A stretch of DNA of 64,000 nt from Pseudomonas sp. DG56-2 (lineage in GTDB: Bacteria; Pseudomonadota; Gammaproteobacteria; Pseudomonadales; Pseudomonadaceae): positions 2,868,501 to 2,932,500 of the forward strand of contig NZ_CP032311.1 of the NCBI RefSeq assembly GCF_004803755.1, given 5' to 3'. The stretch's first letter is position 1, and the number at the start of each line of letters is the position of its first letter. The translations under genes and the position numbers were made by a program. The notes beneath the pieces were generated by a model, which saw only the letters and a list, made by a program, of their open reading frames with translations, did no database searches and was not told the DNA's origin. Shown here in pieces: positions 11,414 to 20,305 of the stretch.

Positions 11414-12871
11414 TCAGCAGGCCTGACGTGTCTTGTACAAATCATCATGCGATGCGACGGCTGCCTGCAACAGCATGGGCATGTTCTCCAATGCTTTCTT
11501 TCTAGCCTGAGCGAATCGATTCAATACGGCTATCTTTTCAGGGTCCCCTTCCTGAATAGCCTTGAGCACCGATGGCAACAGGTGCAAGTGGCACTGTGCG
11601 AGCCAGCTGGACAACCCCGCGTGGTGTTTCCATTGCCGCTGATTATCCAGATAAACCGCCCACATCTTCAGCCAATCCTCCGGAAGGTGTGGAGGGGCGA
11701 CTACTGCGCAGAGTTTGTTCATCTGCGACGGGTCATTGAGGTGACACTCAACGTAGGCTATTACTGCAGCGCTGAACAGAATCTGATAGCTGCTGATTGT
11801 CAGCACATTGATGCGATTATCCTCGAAAACCGTCATGCTACCTTCAGCAATGTAGGGGATGGCACTGGCGCTGCAGTCAATGTAAAGAGCATCCGGATCC
11901 GCGGCGATGCTGCCTTTTTCCAGGCTGATGCAGCCTGGCTCAATGGCTTGGATCCGGCCCAGGCGCACGACATCGCTGATGCGCCGCAACGCAGTCAATT
12001 CTGCCTGTGAAACGGTCGCGCCGCGAAAAGCGGTAGGCTCTACAGTTTCATCGATACGCAACAGTTCACCCGCGCGCTCCAGGCGCAGAAACAAGTCGGA
12101 CATCGAATCTGCAGCGCCAATTGCCTCGAACTGCTTGGCAAGGCTGCCGATTGTACGCACAAGGTTTTCCTGACCTGGCTGGACATTGGCACGGTCCAAC
12201 AACCACAGGGCGTTAGGTACGATCCATTGAATACTGCTGGGCGCTACATGGTTCTGCAGTAACCACAGGCACGCATCGATACCTGTCTTGCCGCCGCCCA
12301 CCACCACGTAACGCAAGTAAGGCTTGTCGATCGTTACCAACTCGTTCAGCGCGATGCAGCGTATGCCAGGTGCAACACGGTAGTGTGGTGGATGTGTGGA
12401 CGGCACGGCGGTCTGGGCGATGGTCGCATCCACCACTTTTCTGCGCGCCAGTACGGAGTGGCTTTGCCCGGTCAGCAGTGATGTGATGCGATGGTGTTCG
12501 CTGCGATCGCCCTCGTAGTTGTGCATCGGGCAGTAGCGAACACGGCCTGAGGGCAAGAATCGTTGATGCATCAAGCGGTCGAAATAGCTGACGATTTCGG
12601 CGCCCGAGGCCAGCTCGTACAAGCCCTCACCCCATTCGGAGTCATCCTTCAAACCCGAGCCGAGCTCGCAGGAATTGACGCCGTAAAAAGCAGAAGGCTG
12701 ATGCAGGCGTACAAATGGATAAGCATCATTCCAATGCCCTCCAGGCTGAGCATGACGGTCCACCATCAATACCTGGGCGTCCGATTCATCGAGCAATGTA
12801 TCGACGAAGGCCATAGCTGTCGCCCCCGCGCCGATAACCAGATAGTCCGTCGCAAGTGTGCCAGTGCTCAT
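11414..12871 (-). CDS. FAD/NAD(P)-binding oxidoreductase, flavin-monooxygenase-like
   Basis: A 485-residue protein with two Rossmann motifs: an FAD-binding fingerprint near the N-terminus (LVIGAGATAMAFVDTLL) and a second GxGxxG-like motif in VVVGGGKTGIDACLWLL about residue 190, as in NAD(P)H-using flavin monooxygenases or hydroxylases. The PGGHWNDAYPFVRLHQPS segment resembles the FAD-contacting region of that group. No partner genes lie next to it and the substrate is unknown. Base composition looks somewhat less GC-rich than its neighbours, so it may be an acquired single gene. Confidence 0.65.
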   Translation of the reverse strand: MSTGTLATDYLVIGAGATAMAFVDTLLDESDAQVLMVDRHAQPGGHWNDAYPFVRLHQPSAFYGVNSCELGSGLKDDSEWGEGLYELASGAEIVSYFDRLMHQRFLPSGRVRYCPMHNYEGDRSEHHRITSLLTGQSHSVLARRKVVDATIAQTAVPSTHPPHYRVAPGIRCIALNELVTIDKPYLRYVVVGGGKTGIDACLWLLQNHVAPSSIQWIVPNALWLLDRANVQPGQENLVRTIGSLAKQFEAIGAADSMSDLFLRLERAGELLRIDETVEPTAFRGATVSQAELTALRRISDVVRLGRIQAIEPGCISLEKGSIAADPDALYIDCSASAIPYIAEGSMTVFEDNRINVLTISSYQILFSAAVIAYVECHLNDPSQMNKLCAVVAPPHLPEDWLKMWAVYLDNQRQWKHHAGLSSWLAQCHLHLLPSVLKAIQEGDPEKIAVLNRFAQARKKALENMPMLLQAAVASHDDLYKTRQAC

Positions 12872-12993
12872 GCAGACGCCCTCCCGGCAATGGAGTGTCT
12901 TGCTCCATCTATCAAGACTAGCTGGAGTTGAGCACTGTCCAGAGACCGGTTTTTTCTTATCGTCATAGCCAGCAGGTTTAAGCGGCCGCTACC

Positions 12994-13015
12994 CACATTG
13001 CGACAATGTAATGTG
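12994..13015. promoter_or_regulatory. Nested palindrome upstream of the DUF2790 gene
   Basis: ACATTG-CGA-CAATGT is a perfect 6-bp inverted repeat inside a wider CACATT...AATGTG repeat, about 66-87 bp before the start at 13081. The placement fits an operator for a two-component or metal-type regulator. The regulator is not identified. Confidence 0.45.
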
Positions 13016-13080
13016 GCGCTCATGCCTGTGACAGGTGCTAGAGGTTATATCTGGATCACCACCGAAAAGGAGTGATCGAT

Positions 13081-13413
13081 ATGAACAGCCTGCGACTTTT
13101 CAGCGTACTTTCCCTCATGGCTATTTCTTCTGTCGCCATGGCAGAAGGGGGTGCGGATCGTGTGTATGGTCAAATGATCCGGGCCAATGAAAAAGCCATG
13201 CAAGCTTACGCTGTCGCCAATGGGAAGAATCCGCCCGAGATCGTTCATTACCGCTATGGCATGAAGCTCGACATCGCCAAGGTCGTGGGCTCTACCCCTA
13301 CCGACTCGAGTTGCGATGTAATGCCGGCACAAATGACCTACGAGGATTCCAACGGCAACCTGAACATTCTCGAATACCGCTCACCGGGCACGGGATGCCG
13401 CAATCAGAAGTAG
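13081..13413 (+). CDS. DUF2790 exported protein
   Basis: A 110-residue protein with a signal peptide (MNSLRLFSVLSLMAISSVAMA) and mature start AEGGADRVYGQ. The second half is a DUF2790 domain with two conserved cysteines (SSCDVMPAQM and GTGCRNQK) that could form a disulfide or bind metal in the periplasm. AGGAG stands 9 bp before the ATG at 13081. A shorter lipoprotein with the same domain is encoded at 25147-25365. DUF2790 proteins are small periplasmic proteins of pseudomonads with no established biochemical function. Confidence 0.75.
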   Translation: MNSLRLFSVLSLMAISSVAMAEGGADRVYGQMIRANEKAMQAYAVANGKNPPEIVHYRYGMKLDIAKVVGSTPTDSSCDVMPAQMTYEDSNGNLNILEYRSPGTGCRNQK

Positions 13414-13416
13414 TGA

Positions 13417-13986
13417 TCAGCGCTCAAGCAGGCTGCTCGGTGTATCTACGTCATCGAGCACGCCAGCGTCGGCCACCTCCAACATGACGCAGCAGTCCGG
13501 ATGAGCCCGCACTACGGAGCGGGCTCCTTCGTCACCGCGCAATGCCATCAAGTGCGGCCAGAAATCGCGGCCAAACACCACCGGATGCCCTTGCCTGCCG
13601 TCATGGCGGGGCAAGAGAATGGTCGAGGCTGTGGCAACCTCGACCAATTGACGCAGGGTCGTCGGCGCGATCCAGGGCATATCCCCCAGCACGATCGCAA
13701 CCGCCTGCGCGTCGCTGCCTGCGAGCGAGGCGACGCCAGCTGCCAGGCTGTGGCCCATGCCAAGGGCTGCATCCGGACTGTGCACGATCGGGCATTCATC
13801 CGGCAGGCCAAGCATTTGCGCACACTCGCCCGCGCGCAGTACCACGCGCACCTCGTCGAACGCCTGCTGAGCGCGCTCGACACTGTGCGTCAACAGGCTG
13901 CGCCCATCCGCCAGGGGCGCTCGGCGCTTGTCCGAACCGAAGCGCGCACTGCACCCGGCGGCAAGTACCAGCGCGACAACGGTCAC
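13417..13986 (-). CDS. mocA: Molybdenum cofactor cytidylyltransferase, MocA-like
   Basis: A 189-residue nucleotidyltransferase with the GT-A signature LAAGCSARFGSDKR and an Asp-containing metal motif in VLGDMPWI. MocA adds CMP to molybdopterin to make the MCD form of the cofactor used by xanthine-dehydrogenase-family enzymes. Its GTG start at 13986 overlaps the TGA of the xdhC-like gene. It closes a five-gene operon that encodes such an enzyme, so it probably serves that enzyme directly. Confidence 0.8.
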   Translation of the reverse strand: MTVVALVLAAGCSARFGSDKRRAPLADGRSLLTHSVERAQQAFDEVRVVLRAGECAQMLGLPDECPIVHSPDAALGMGHSLAAGVASLAGSDAQAVAIVLGDMPWIAPTTLRQLVEVATASTILLPRHDGRQGHPVVFGRDFWPHLMALRGDEGARSVVRAHPDCCVMLEVADAGVLDDVDTPSSLLER

Positions 13987-14954
13987 AGTGACCCTCGCTC
14001 GATACCGTTGCGCACGCGCAAGATATCGGCGAGCACTGCCAAGGCAATTTCCGCCGGTGTCTTGCTGCCCAGGTTGAGACCGATGGGAGCGTGGATGCGC
14101 GCCAGTTCACACTCGCCCAGGCCACCAATGCGCTGCAGGCGTTCACGGCGTTTGTTCGACGTGACCTGCGAGCCCATGACCCCGATATAGAAAGCCTCGG
14201 TACGCACCGCTTCGAGCATCGCCAGATCATCGATTTTCGGATCATGGGTCAGTGCCACCACAGCGGTGTCCGAATGGCACCCGCCGTTGGCGATGAACAC
14301 CGAAGGCAGCTCTCGACGGATCTCGATGCCTTCCAGTACCACGCCAGCCAGCACTTCTTCACGTGGTTCGCAAAGGATCACATCGAAGCCCATGCCTTTG
14401 GCGAACTGTGCGCAGAAATGCGCAACACTGGAATAACCCGCCAGCAGCAGACGCTGGGCAGCCCCCACGCGCAAGCGCACGCAGGTTTGCTCACGCTCCA
14501 CCCGTGGACCTTGCAGAGAATCATCACTGAGCCGGCGCGTGCCATCGTGCAGACTGACTTCTCGCAGCAGCCGACGCTGGCCTAGCAGCGCCGACTCCAG
14601 CTCGCGCAAATGCGCCTGTACATCGCAATGTGCCGGCAGGTTTTCTACCAGCACATCGAGAACGCCGCCACAGGGAAGACGAATGCTGGTACGCGTATCG
14701 CTGCCGTCGCCATAACGCACAACAGTTACCGGCGCGGTAAAGTCCCCGTGCGCGACCCGCTCAAGAAAATCATCCTCGACACAACCTCCGGACAACGACC
14801 CCACCCACTGCCCGCCGTCGTTGACGGCCAGCAGTGAGCCCGGCGCACGAGGCGCCGAGCCATAGGTGCAGAGCACGCTGCACAGCCATATCCGCCTGCC
14901 CTTGCAAGACCACTGCAACGCCTGGCGGATTACTTGCAGATCAAGATGCTGCAC
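13983..14954 (-). CDS. xdhC: XdhC/CoxI-family molybdenum cofactor insertion protein
   Basis: A 323-residue protein. The N-terminal XdhC_CoxI domain carries TYGSAPRAPGSLLAV and GSLSGGCVEDDFLE with the conserved cysteine. The C-terminal half is a Rossmann-like domain ending in the family motif GVMGSQVTSNKRRERL. XdhC proteins bind and sulfurate Moco and deliver it to XDH-family apoenzymes. The start is GTG at 14954 with GGAG 7 bp upstream, 4 bp after the cytochrome stop. Confidence 0.85.
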   Translation of the reverse strand: MQHLDLQVIRQALQWSCKGRRIWLCSVLCTYGSAPRAPGSLLAVNDGGQWVGSLSGGCVEDDFLERVAHGDFTAPVTVVRYGDGSDTRTSIRLPCGGVLDVLVENLPAHCDVQAHLRELESALLGQRRLLREVSLHDGTRRLSDDSLQGPRVEREQTCVRLRVGAAQRLLLAGYSSVAHFCAQFAKGMGFDVILCEPREEVLAGVVLEGIEIRRELPSVFIANGGCHSDTAVVALTHDPKIDDLAMLEAVRTEAFYIGVMGSQVTSNKRRERLQRIGGLGECELARIHAPIGLNLGSKTPAEIALAVLADILRVRNGIERGSL

Positions 14955-14958
14955 GACA

Positions 14959-16176
14959 TCACTCCGCCTTCAGTTGCGCAAGCTGCTGCACGCTGAGGTC
15001 GGCGTGCAGCCCACCCCACGCCTGGCGCAGGTAGTTGATCAAGTCAGCGACTTGCTCGTCCGAAAGCTTGTCGGCAAAGCCCGGCATCGGTTGCATGCGC
15101 TCGAAGCCGGTAAACTGCTGCTCGCCGATACCCTCGTAAATCACCTTGGCCAGGTTGCGTGAGTCGGCTTGACGCAGGACGGTATTGCCCTGCATGGCCA
15201 CGGCGATGTGTGGCTTGCCCTCGCCCTCGACACCATGACAGCCGGCGCAGACATTGAGGTACTGCTGGTGACCGCGTTTGGCGCTGTCGTCGAGCTGATC
15301 GAAGCTTACGCTCTGGACGACTTTGGCTGGCGGCGGTTGATCGCCCAGGAGAAAGGTTGCCATCGCCGCCAGATCACTGTCCTCAAGGTGCTGGGTACTG
15401 TGGTGGACGACCGGGAACATCTCGTTGAACATCGTGCCTTGGGCACTCATGCCGTGCTTGAGGAAGGTGGTGAGGTCGGGTTGGGTCCAGCCACGTTCGG
15501 CCAGGTCCTTGGCCAGCAAGCTCGGCGCCAGGTAGCCGTTGAGCAGCCCACCGGTCAGGCGCTGGTCCTGCTGCAGGGCGCCAATGCTGTTGCGCGGCGT
15601 ATGGCACTCGCCGCAGTGACCCAGCACCTCAACCATGTACTGCCCGCGCTGCCAGGCCTCACTCTTGCCATCGGTACTCTGCAATTCGACGCTCTTACCG
15701 TAGAGCATGTTCCAGCCCGTCAGTCCCAGGCGCACGTTGAACGGGAAGCTCAACTTGGTCTCCGGTGCCGGACGATGGACTGGCGCTACGGTCATCAAGT
15801 ACGCCCGGATATCATCGGCATCCTCACGCTTGATCAAGTGGTAGGAGGTATAGGGCATCGCCGGATACAGATTGGCGCCATCCTTGCGTTTGCCCTGGGC
15901 CAGCGCGGCGAAGAATTCGTCGGCGCTGTAGTTGCCGATGCCGAACGCTTTATCCGGGGTGATGTTACTGCCATAGATAGTGCCAAACGGCGAATGGATC
16001 GGCAGCCCACCGGCGAACGGCGCACCGCCCTCGGCGGTATGACAGGCCATGCAGTCGGCGGCACGCGACAGGTACTCCCCGCGTTTGATCTGCGCTTGAT
16101 CAGCCGCTTGTACGCCCACAGAGAGCGCCATGCCGAGCGCCAGGGCGAAGCCGGAACGAATACGCTGCATGCTCAA
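14959..16176 (-). CDS. Tri-haem cytochrome c subunit of the molybdenum dehydrogenase
   Basis: A 405-residue exported protein with a signal peptide of about 24 residues (ending SVGVQA) and three CxxCH haem motifs: CMACH near residue 42, CGECH near 190 and CAGCH in the last third. It belongs to the cytochrome subunit family of membrane-associated alcohol/aldehyde and N-heterocycle dehydrogenases, passing electrons from the molybdenum enzyme to the respiratory chain. Its ATG overlaps the stop of the iron-sulfur subunit gene (ATGA). Confidence 0.88.
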   Translation of the reverse strand: MSMQRIRSGFALALGMALSVGVQAADQAQIKRGEYLSRAADCMACHTAEGGAPFAGGLPIHSPFGTIYGSNITPDKAFGIGNYSADEFFAALAQGKRKDGANLYPAMPYTSYHLIKREDADDIRAYLMTVAPVHRPAPETKLSFPFNVRLGLTGWNMLYGKSVELQSTDGKSEAWQRGQYMVEVLGHCGECHTPRNSIGALQQDQRLTGGLLNGYLAPSLLAKDLAERGWTQPDLTTFLKHGMSAQGTMFNEMFPVVHHSTQHLEDSDLAAMATFLLGDQPPPAKVVQSVSFDQLDDSAKRGHQQYLNVCAGCHGVEGEGKPHIAVAMQGNTVLRQADSRNLAKVIYEGIGEQQFTGFERMQPMPGFADKLSDEQVADLINYLRQAWGGLHADLSVQQLAQLKAE

Positions 16177-16712
16177 CCCTCCTTGACCAGACCGAGGTCG
16201 TCGAGCACCTCGCGGGTGGCGTTGTAGTAACGCACGTACCCGGTACAGCGGCAGATGTGGTGACCGAGGCTGGCTTCGATGGTGTCTTGCAGTTCGCTCT
16301 TTTTCAGCGGCTTACGCTGGGCGTTCTCCACCAGTACCGTGGCGGCATTGACGAAGCCTGGCGCGCAATAGCTGCACTGGAAGGCAAACAGGTCGACAAA
16401 CTTCTGCTGGATCGGGTTGAGCTCGCTAAGGTTACCAGCGTCGTCGTACTTGGCGTGGCTTTCGATGGTGCGAACCTTTTTGCCATCGAAAAAATGTGCA
16501 CCGGTGATGCAGGTACGCACCTCTTCGCTGGTACCGTCGGGGTTGTCGACGATTACCACGCAAGCGTGACAGATACCCTGGCCGCAGCCCAGGCGCGAAC
16601 CGGTAAGGTTCTGGTATTCATGCAGGTAGTCGATCATCGCCAGGTCGTTGGGGACCTCGACTGGACCGACAGTTTGACCATTCAAGGTCAGTTGCAGCGG
16701 ACGGTTAGCCAT
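16173..16712 (-). CDS. [2Fe-2S] small subunit of XDH-family dehydrogenase (IorA-like)
   Basis: A 179-residue protein with two iron-sulfur domains. A plant-type ferredoxin domain carries the cysteines of GCGQGICHACVV plus a downstream Cys. A C-terminal all-alpha domain carries CSYCAPG and ICRCTGY. This is the small subunit of isoquinoline oxidoreductase, nicotinate and aldehyde dehydrogenase types. ATG 16712 overlaps the end of the large-subunit gene by 8 bp, which favours it over in-frame starts further upstream. It shuttles electrons from the molybdenum centre to the cytochrome. Confidence 0.88.
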   Translation of the reverse strand: MANRPLQLTLNGQTVGPVEVPNDLAMIDYLHEYQNLTGSRLGCGQGICHACVVIVDNPDGTSEEVRTCITGAHFFDGKKVRTIESHAKYDDAGNLSELNPIQQKFVDLFAFQCSYCAPGFVNAATVLVENAQRKPLKKSELQDTIEASLGHHICRCTGYVRYYNATREVLDDLGLVKEG

Positions 16713-19536
16713 TGAGGGCCTCCTTGATACGCGCTGGAGTGATAGGCAAATCGCGCACACGCTTGCCGATGGCATGGGCCACAGCGTTGCTGATGGCTCC
16801 AACTACCGGGATCATCACCACTTCGGCAATGCCCTTGGAAGGATCGGTGGGTGACAGCGGCGGCAGAATTTCCGAGGTCTGCGCCCACACTGCAACATCC
16901 TTGGCATGCGGCAAGCGATAGCGGTTGAAGTTCCAATCGCCTTCGCCCGGACCACCCTCATACAGCGGCATTTCTTCCATCAGCGCATGGCCGATACCCA
17001 TGGCGATACCGCCTTCGAGCTGTCCCTTGACCAACTCCGGCACCAGCACCCGGCCACACTCCACCCAGCTGTGGTGGTTGAGCACTTGCACTTCGCCGCT
17101 GCCCTTGTTCACCTTGACCTCGACGATGGTCGCCACCGGGCTGTAGTAGGTGACCATGGCGTTGTTCAATTGCGTGGCTGGATAGACCGCTTTTTCGCGG
17201 TCCAGCAGATGAAAGTTGGCACTGTTCATCTGCGCCTTGATCGCACTCGGTGCACCATCGCCGTACTTGACTGCCAGGGCATCGAGCGGCAGGCGCTCGC
17301 GCACACCATTGATGACAAAGTCCGCCTCAGCCCAGCTCCAGCGGTTGAACCCGTGTACGCTGGCACCGGTGACCAGGCCCATCTCATGCGCTTTTCTGGC
17401 AAGCTCGGCAAAAGGGATCGGTGCAAGGCCATTGCCCGTCAACTCACCGTTGACCCACACCGCATTCTCGCGGCGCACGACCAAGGGGTTGGCCTGGCCG
17501 CCGAACGGGCCCCTGCTCCACAGCGCCAACGCCGCCGGCCATAGGCCGTGATTGAACAGCACACGCGCGGCTTCGCGGGTGGCATGGCTGAAATAGAACG
17601 CCGAGTTGGTTGCCGAGGACGGCGAGGCCAGTCTGCCGACCCAGCGTGGGTTGCGCAACGCCGCGTCCTGTTCGGCCTGGCTGATCAGATACGGGTTGCC
17701 GCTGGTAGCCAGCTGCAATTCCGGCCATTGAGTTTCAGCGGTCCTGACCTCATCGGCCGAGCGGCCCAGAAAATCACTCACCACCAGTGCCTGCGAAGTC
17801 GACATGCCAGTACCCAGCTCGGTACCGATGTGACGCATGCTGATTCGTCCATCAGCACTGAATTCGATACTCGCCATCGGTGCTTCGGAACCGGTTCCGA
17901 AGTCTTTCTGGCAGATGGCAAAGCCAACACCGTACCAGTTGTCCGGATCCTTGGCGTCCATAGCCTGCTTGCGGCTGGCGCGGTTCTTCCACCACTCGTG
18001 GGCAGCAGCCTTGTCGAGAATCTCATGCAGGCGCAAGGCCCCTGCGGGTACTGCGCCCTGGGTGTTTTTCATCCCCGACTTAAGCGCGTTGATGCGGCGC
18101 AATTCGATGGCGTCCACACCCAGACGGTCGGCAACCTCATCGACCATCATTTCGGTTGCCGCCATGGTCTGCAGGGTACCGTAGCCACGCATCGAGCCGG
18201 CCTCGACACCCCGCGAGTGATAGGCGGTAACGGCCAGGTCGTTCTGTGGCATGTAGTAGATCGACTGCGCAGCGGTGGCCCCTACTGCTGCCACCGAGGA
18301 GCTGTAGTTGGCACGTCCGCCGCCGTCGACGCTCATGTCGGCACGGAAAATCTTGAAGGTGTTGTCCTGTTTGTTGACTGCCAACTGGTAATGAATGTCG
18401 AAGGCATGACGCTTGATGCCGCTCTGGAACTGCTCGTAGCGATCATTGGCCAGCCGCACTGGCACGCCGGCACCGTACAAGGCTGCCAGCGCTGCGTAGA
18501 AGACAAAAATGTTGTTGTCCTTGGAGCCGTAGCCAACGGTATAGCCCGGGTGCATGTTCAGCGTATCAAGCGCAAAGCGCGAGGGCTTGATCATGTGCAC
18601 ACATTCGAGGGCCACTTCGAAGGGACATTGAGTGGCAACCACGAAATGCAAGGTGCCACTCTGTGGGTCATACCAACCGTTACCATTGTCAGGTTCCAGC
18701 GCGGCCGGTTCGATCGATGGCGTCTTGTAGCGCTCATCGAACACCAGCCAATCCTGCGCGGGGTTCTTCAACTGCTCGTCCATGCGCTTGGCATAGAACA
18801 GGCCCTGCTCGGTGAGGTCGCCGTGCTGCTTGGGTTCCTTGGACCACACCGGTTTACGGTTGAGGATGGTCGGAAACAGCATCGAATTCTTCAAGCTGGA
18901 GAACTCGTCGTCATCAAAGGGGGTATTGCCACCCACGCGTACGAAGCGAAAGCTGCCGTAGGGATCGGTCTGGTACAGCGGCGCCTGGGCACCGTAGCGA
19001 ATCGCCTTGTCATTGAACTGCAACTTGCGCTTGGCCTGGCGATAACGCTCGAAATCGTTCCAGATCAGAATCGCCACTGGATGGCCGATGAACATCGGCA
19101 CCTTGCCAGGAGGTAGCAAGGGGTCTGGCGAGTGCGCCTCGGGAAATGCGATACCGTCTTTTTCCAGGTCTGCGGCGGTAACGATTCGATCCGGCTGCAG
19201 GTCTGCACCCAACCATGAAAGGTCGTGCCCGGCGTAGATACGATCGGCCTTGATGGTCTTGAGCAGCAAGGCGTGGCCCTGTTGCTGCGGCCAGCCGGGC
19301 ATGTCTTTGGCTCGAATATCACGGGCAAAGACTTTGTTGCCGCAGACTTTGGACAACGCGTCATTGCGAAAACGCGCCTTGCCGTCGTGGCTCATCCATT
19401 TCTGAGGTGAAGTGGTAACTGCATCTTCCATCAGGGCGGCGAACGCCTGGCTGCCTAGCGGCGCCAGGGTCACACCGACACCGGCAATTAGCCCGCCTTG
19501 CAAAAAGGCACGCCGGGAAACATCACGATTGGACAT
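16705..19536 (-). CDS. Molybdopterin-binding large subunit, XDH family (IorB-like)
   Basis: A 943-residue enzyme. An N-terminal twin-arginine signal (RRAFLQGGLIAGVGVTLAPLG) shows folded export to the periplasm. Aldehyde-oxidase-type domains follow, with glycine-rich cofactor-contact motifs such as GVEAGSMRGYGTLQT and ELGTGMSTSQA. A C-terminal KGIAEVVM places the expected catalytic glutamate. The length exceeds that of a typical IorB. A comparable three-gene set in P. putida (PP_3621-3623) has been linked to aromatic-aldehyde oxidation, which I recall but cannot check here. The substrate is therefore open: aldehyde or N-heterocycle. It leads a five-gene operon with its own maturation genes. 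Confidence 0.85.
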   Translation of the reverse strand: MSNRDVSRRAFLQGGLIAGVGVTLAPLGSQAFAALMEDAVTTSPQKWMSHDGKARFRNDALSKVCGNKVFARDIRAKDMPGWPQQQGHALLLKTIKADRIYAGHDLSWLGADLQPDRIVTAADLEKDGIAFPEAHSPDPLLPPGKVPMFIGHPVAILIWNDFERYRQAKRKLQFNDKAIRYGAQAPLYQTDPYGSFRFVRVGGNTPFDDDEFSSLKNSMLFPTILNRKPVWSKEPKQHGDLTEQGLFYAKRMDEQLKNPAQDWLVFDERYKTPSIEPAALEPDNGNGWYDPQSGTLHFVVATQCPFEVALECVHMIKPSRFALDTLNMHPGYTVGYGSKDNNIFVFYAALAALYGAGVPVRLANDRYEQFQSGIKRHAFDIHYQLAVNKQDNTFKIFRADMSVDGGGRANYSSSVAAVGATAAQSIYYMPQNDLAVTAYHSRGVEAGSMRGYGTLQTMAATEMMVDEVADRLGVDAIELRRINALKSGMKNTQGAVPAGALRLHEILDKAAAHEWWKNRASRKQAMDAKDPDNWYGVGFAICQKDFGTGSEAPMASIEFSADGRISMRHIGTELGTGMSTSQALVVSDFLGRSADEVRTAETQWPELQLATSGNPYLISQAEQDAALRNPRWVGRLASPSSATNSAFYFSHATREAARVLFNHGLWPAALALWSRGPFGGQANPLVVRRENAVWVNGELTGNGLAPIPFAELARKAHEMGLVTGASVHGFNRWSWAEADFVINGVRERLPLDALAVKYGDGAPSAIKAQMNSANFHLLDREKAVYPATQLNNAMVTYYSPVATIVEVKVNKGSGEVQVLNHHSWVECGRVLVPELVKGQLEGGIAMGIGHALMEEMPLYEGGPGEGDWNFNRYRLPHAKDVAVWAQTSEILPPLSPTDPSKGIAEVVMIPVVGAISNAVAHAIGKRVRDLPITPARIKEALNG

Positions 19537-19765
19537 GGTTGATCCTCTGGGCAGTAAAAGTGTCCGCCCATGTTTTTTTCTGGTGCTGGAGAAACTTGGA
19601 GGGGATGAAATCTGTGACGCTCAGTGAGCAAATTCGGTGTGATAAAAACCGTGGAAAGCTGACCGCGGCGTCAACTTTACAGCAATAGAACCCCTCTTGG
19701 CAAAGTCAAGCAGACAACTTGCCGCAGCGCTTTCAATTCAGACAGGGAGTGCAATTCGTTGGACG

Positions 19766-20305
19766 CTAGCGCCGGACAGGAATGGTGCGAAATTCCGCTT
19801 CGGGCACGAAGCCGTCTCGGTTTGGCATCTTGACCGCGGGCAGACTGTGCTTGTCCAACCTTGCGTTGTCGGGAACAATTGCGTTGCGATTGAGCAAGTA
19901 GGCCACCAGCGCGTAGTAGTCACTGTCGCTCAACGATCCAGGCGCCTGATACGGCATCGCGCGGTGAATGTAGTCATACACGGTGGTAGCGTAGGGCCAA
20001 TAGCTGCCGACGGTCTTGATCGGGTGATCGCTGTTCAAGCTACCCACGCCACCGACCAGCCGGTCCTTGAACCCACCTTCGCCGCCTGGACCGTGGCACG
20101 CCATGCAATGCGTGGCAAAGAGCTTTTCACCCTCGGCCACTGTCCCGCTCCCTTCAGGTAAGCCTCTGCCGTCGGGAAGCACATCAATGTTCCACAGGGC
20201 GATTTCTGCTTTGGTTGCTGCGCGCCCGAAACTGCCGGTATCTGCGTGCACCGATAGACTCAAGACCACTGCGCCGAGCGCAGCCAGCGTTTTAACTGAG
20301 CACAT
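19766..20305 (-). CDS. Cytochrome c subunit of sulfite dehydrogenase
   Basis: A 179-residue protein with a signal peptide (MCSVKTLAALGAVVLSLSVHA) and one haem motif CMACH followed by GPGGEGGF. A methionine in HRAMPYQAPG is a plausible sixth haem ligand, and this pattern is common in SoxD/SorB-like cytochromes. ATG 20305 is preceded by GGGAGGG and lies inside the end of the sulfite dehydrogenase gene, overlapping it by 14 bp. It is the likely electron acceptor of that enzyme in the periplasm. Confidence 0.8.
   Translation of the reverse strand: MCSVKTLAALGAVVLSLSVHADTGSFGRAATKAEIALWNIDVLPDGRGLPEGSGTVAEGEKLFATHCMACHGPGGEGGFKDRLVGGVGSLNSDHPIKTVGSYWPYATTVYDYIHRAMPYQAPGSLSDSDYYALVAYLLNRNAIVPDNARLDKHSLPAVKMPNRDGFVPEAEFRTIPVRR

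Noticed and set aside
17548..19116. Plus-strand frame (522 codons) opposite the molybdenum large subunit
   Set aside because: The minus-strand frame carries the Tat signal and cofactor motifs and fits the operon; the opposing frame is a composition artefact.
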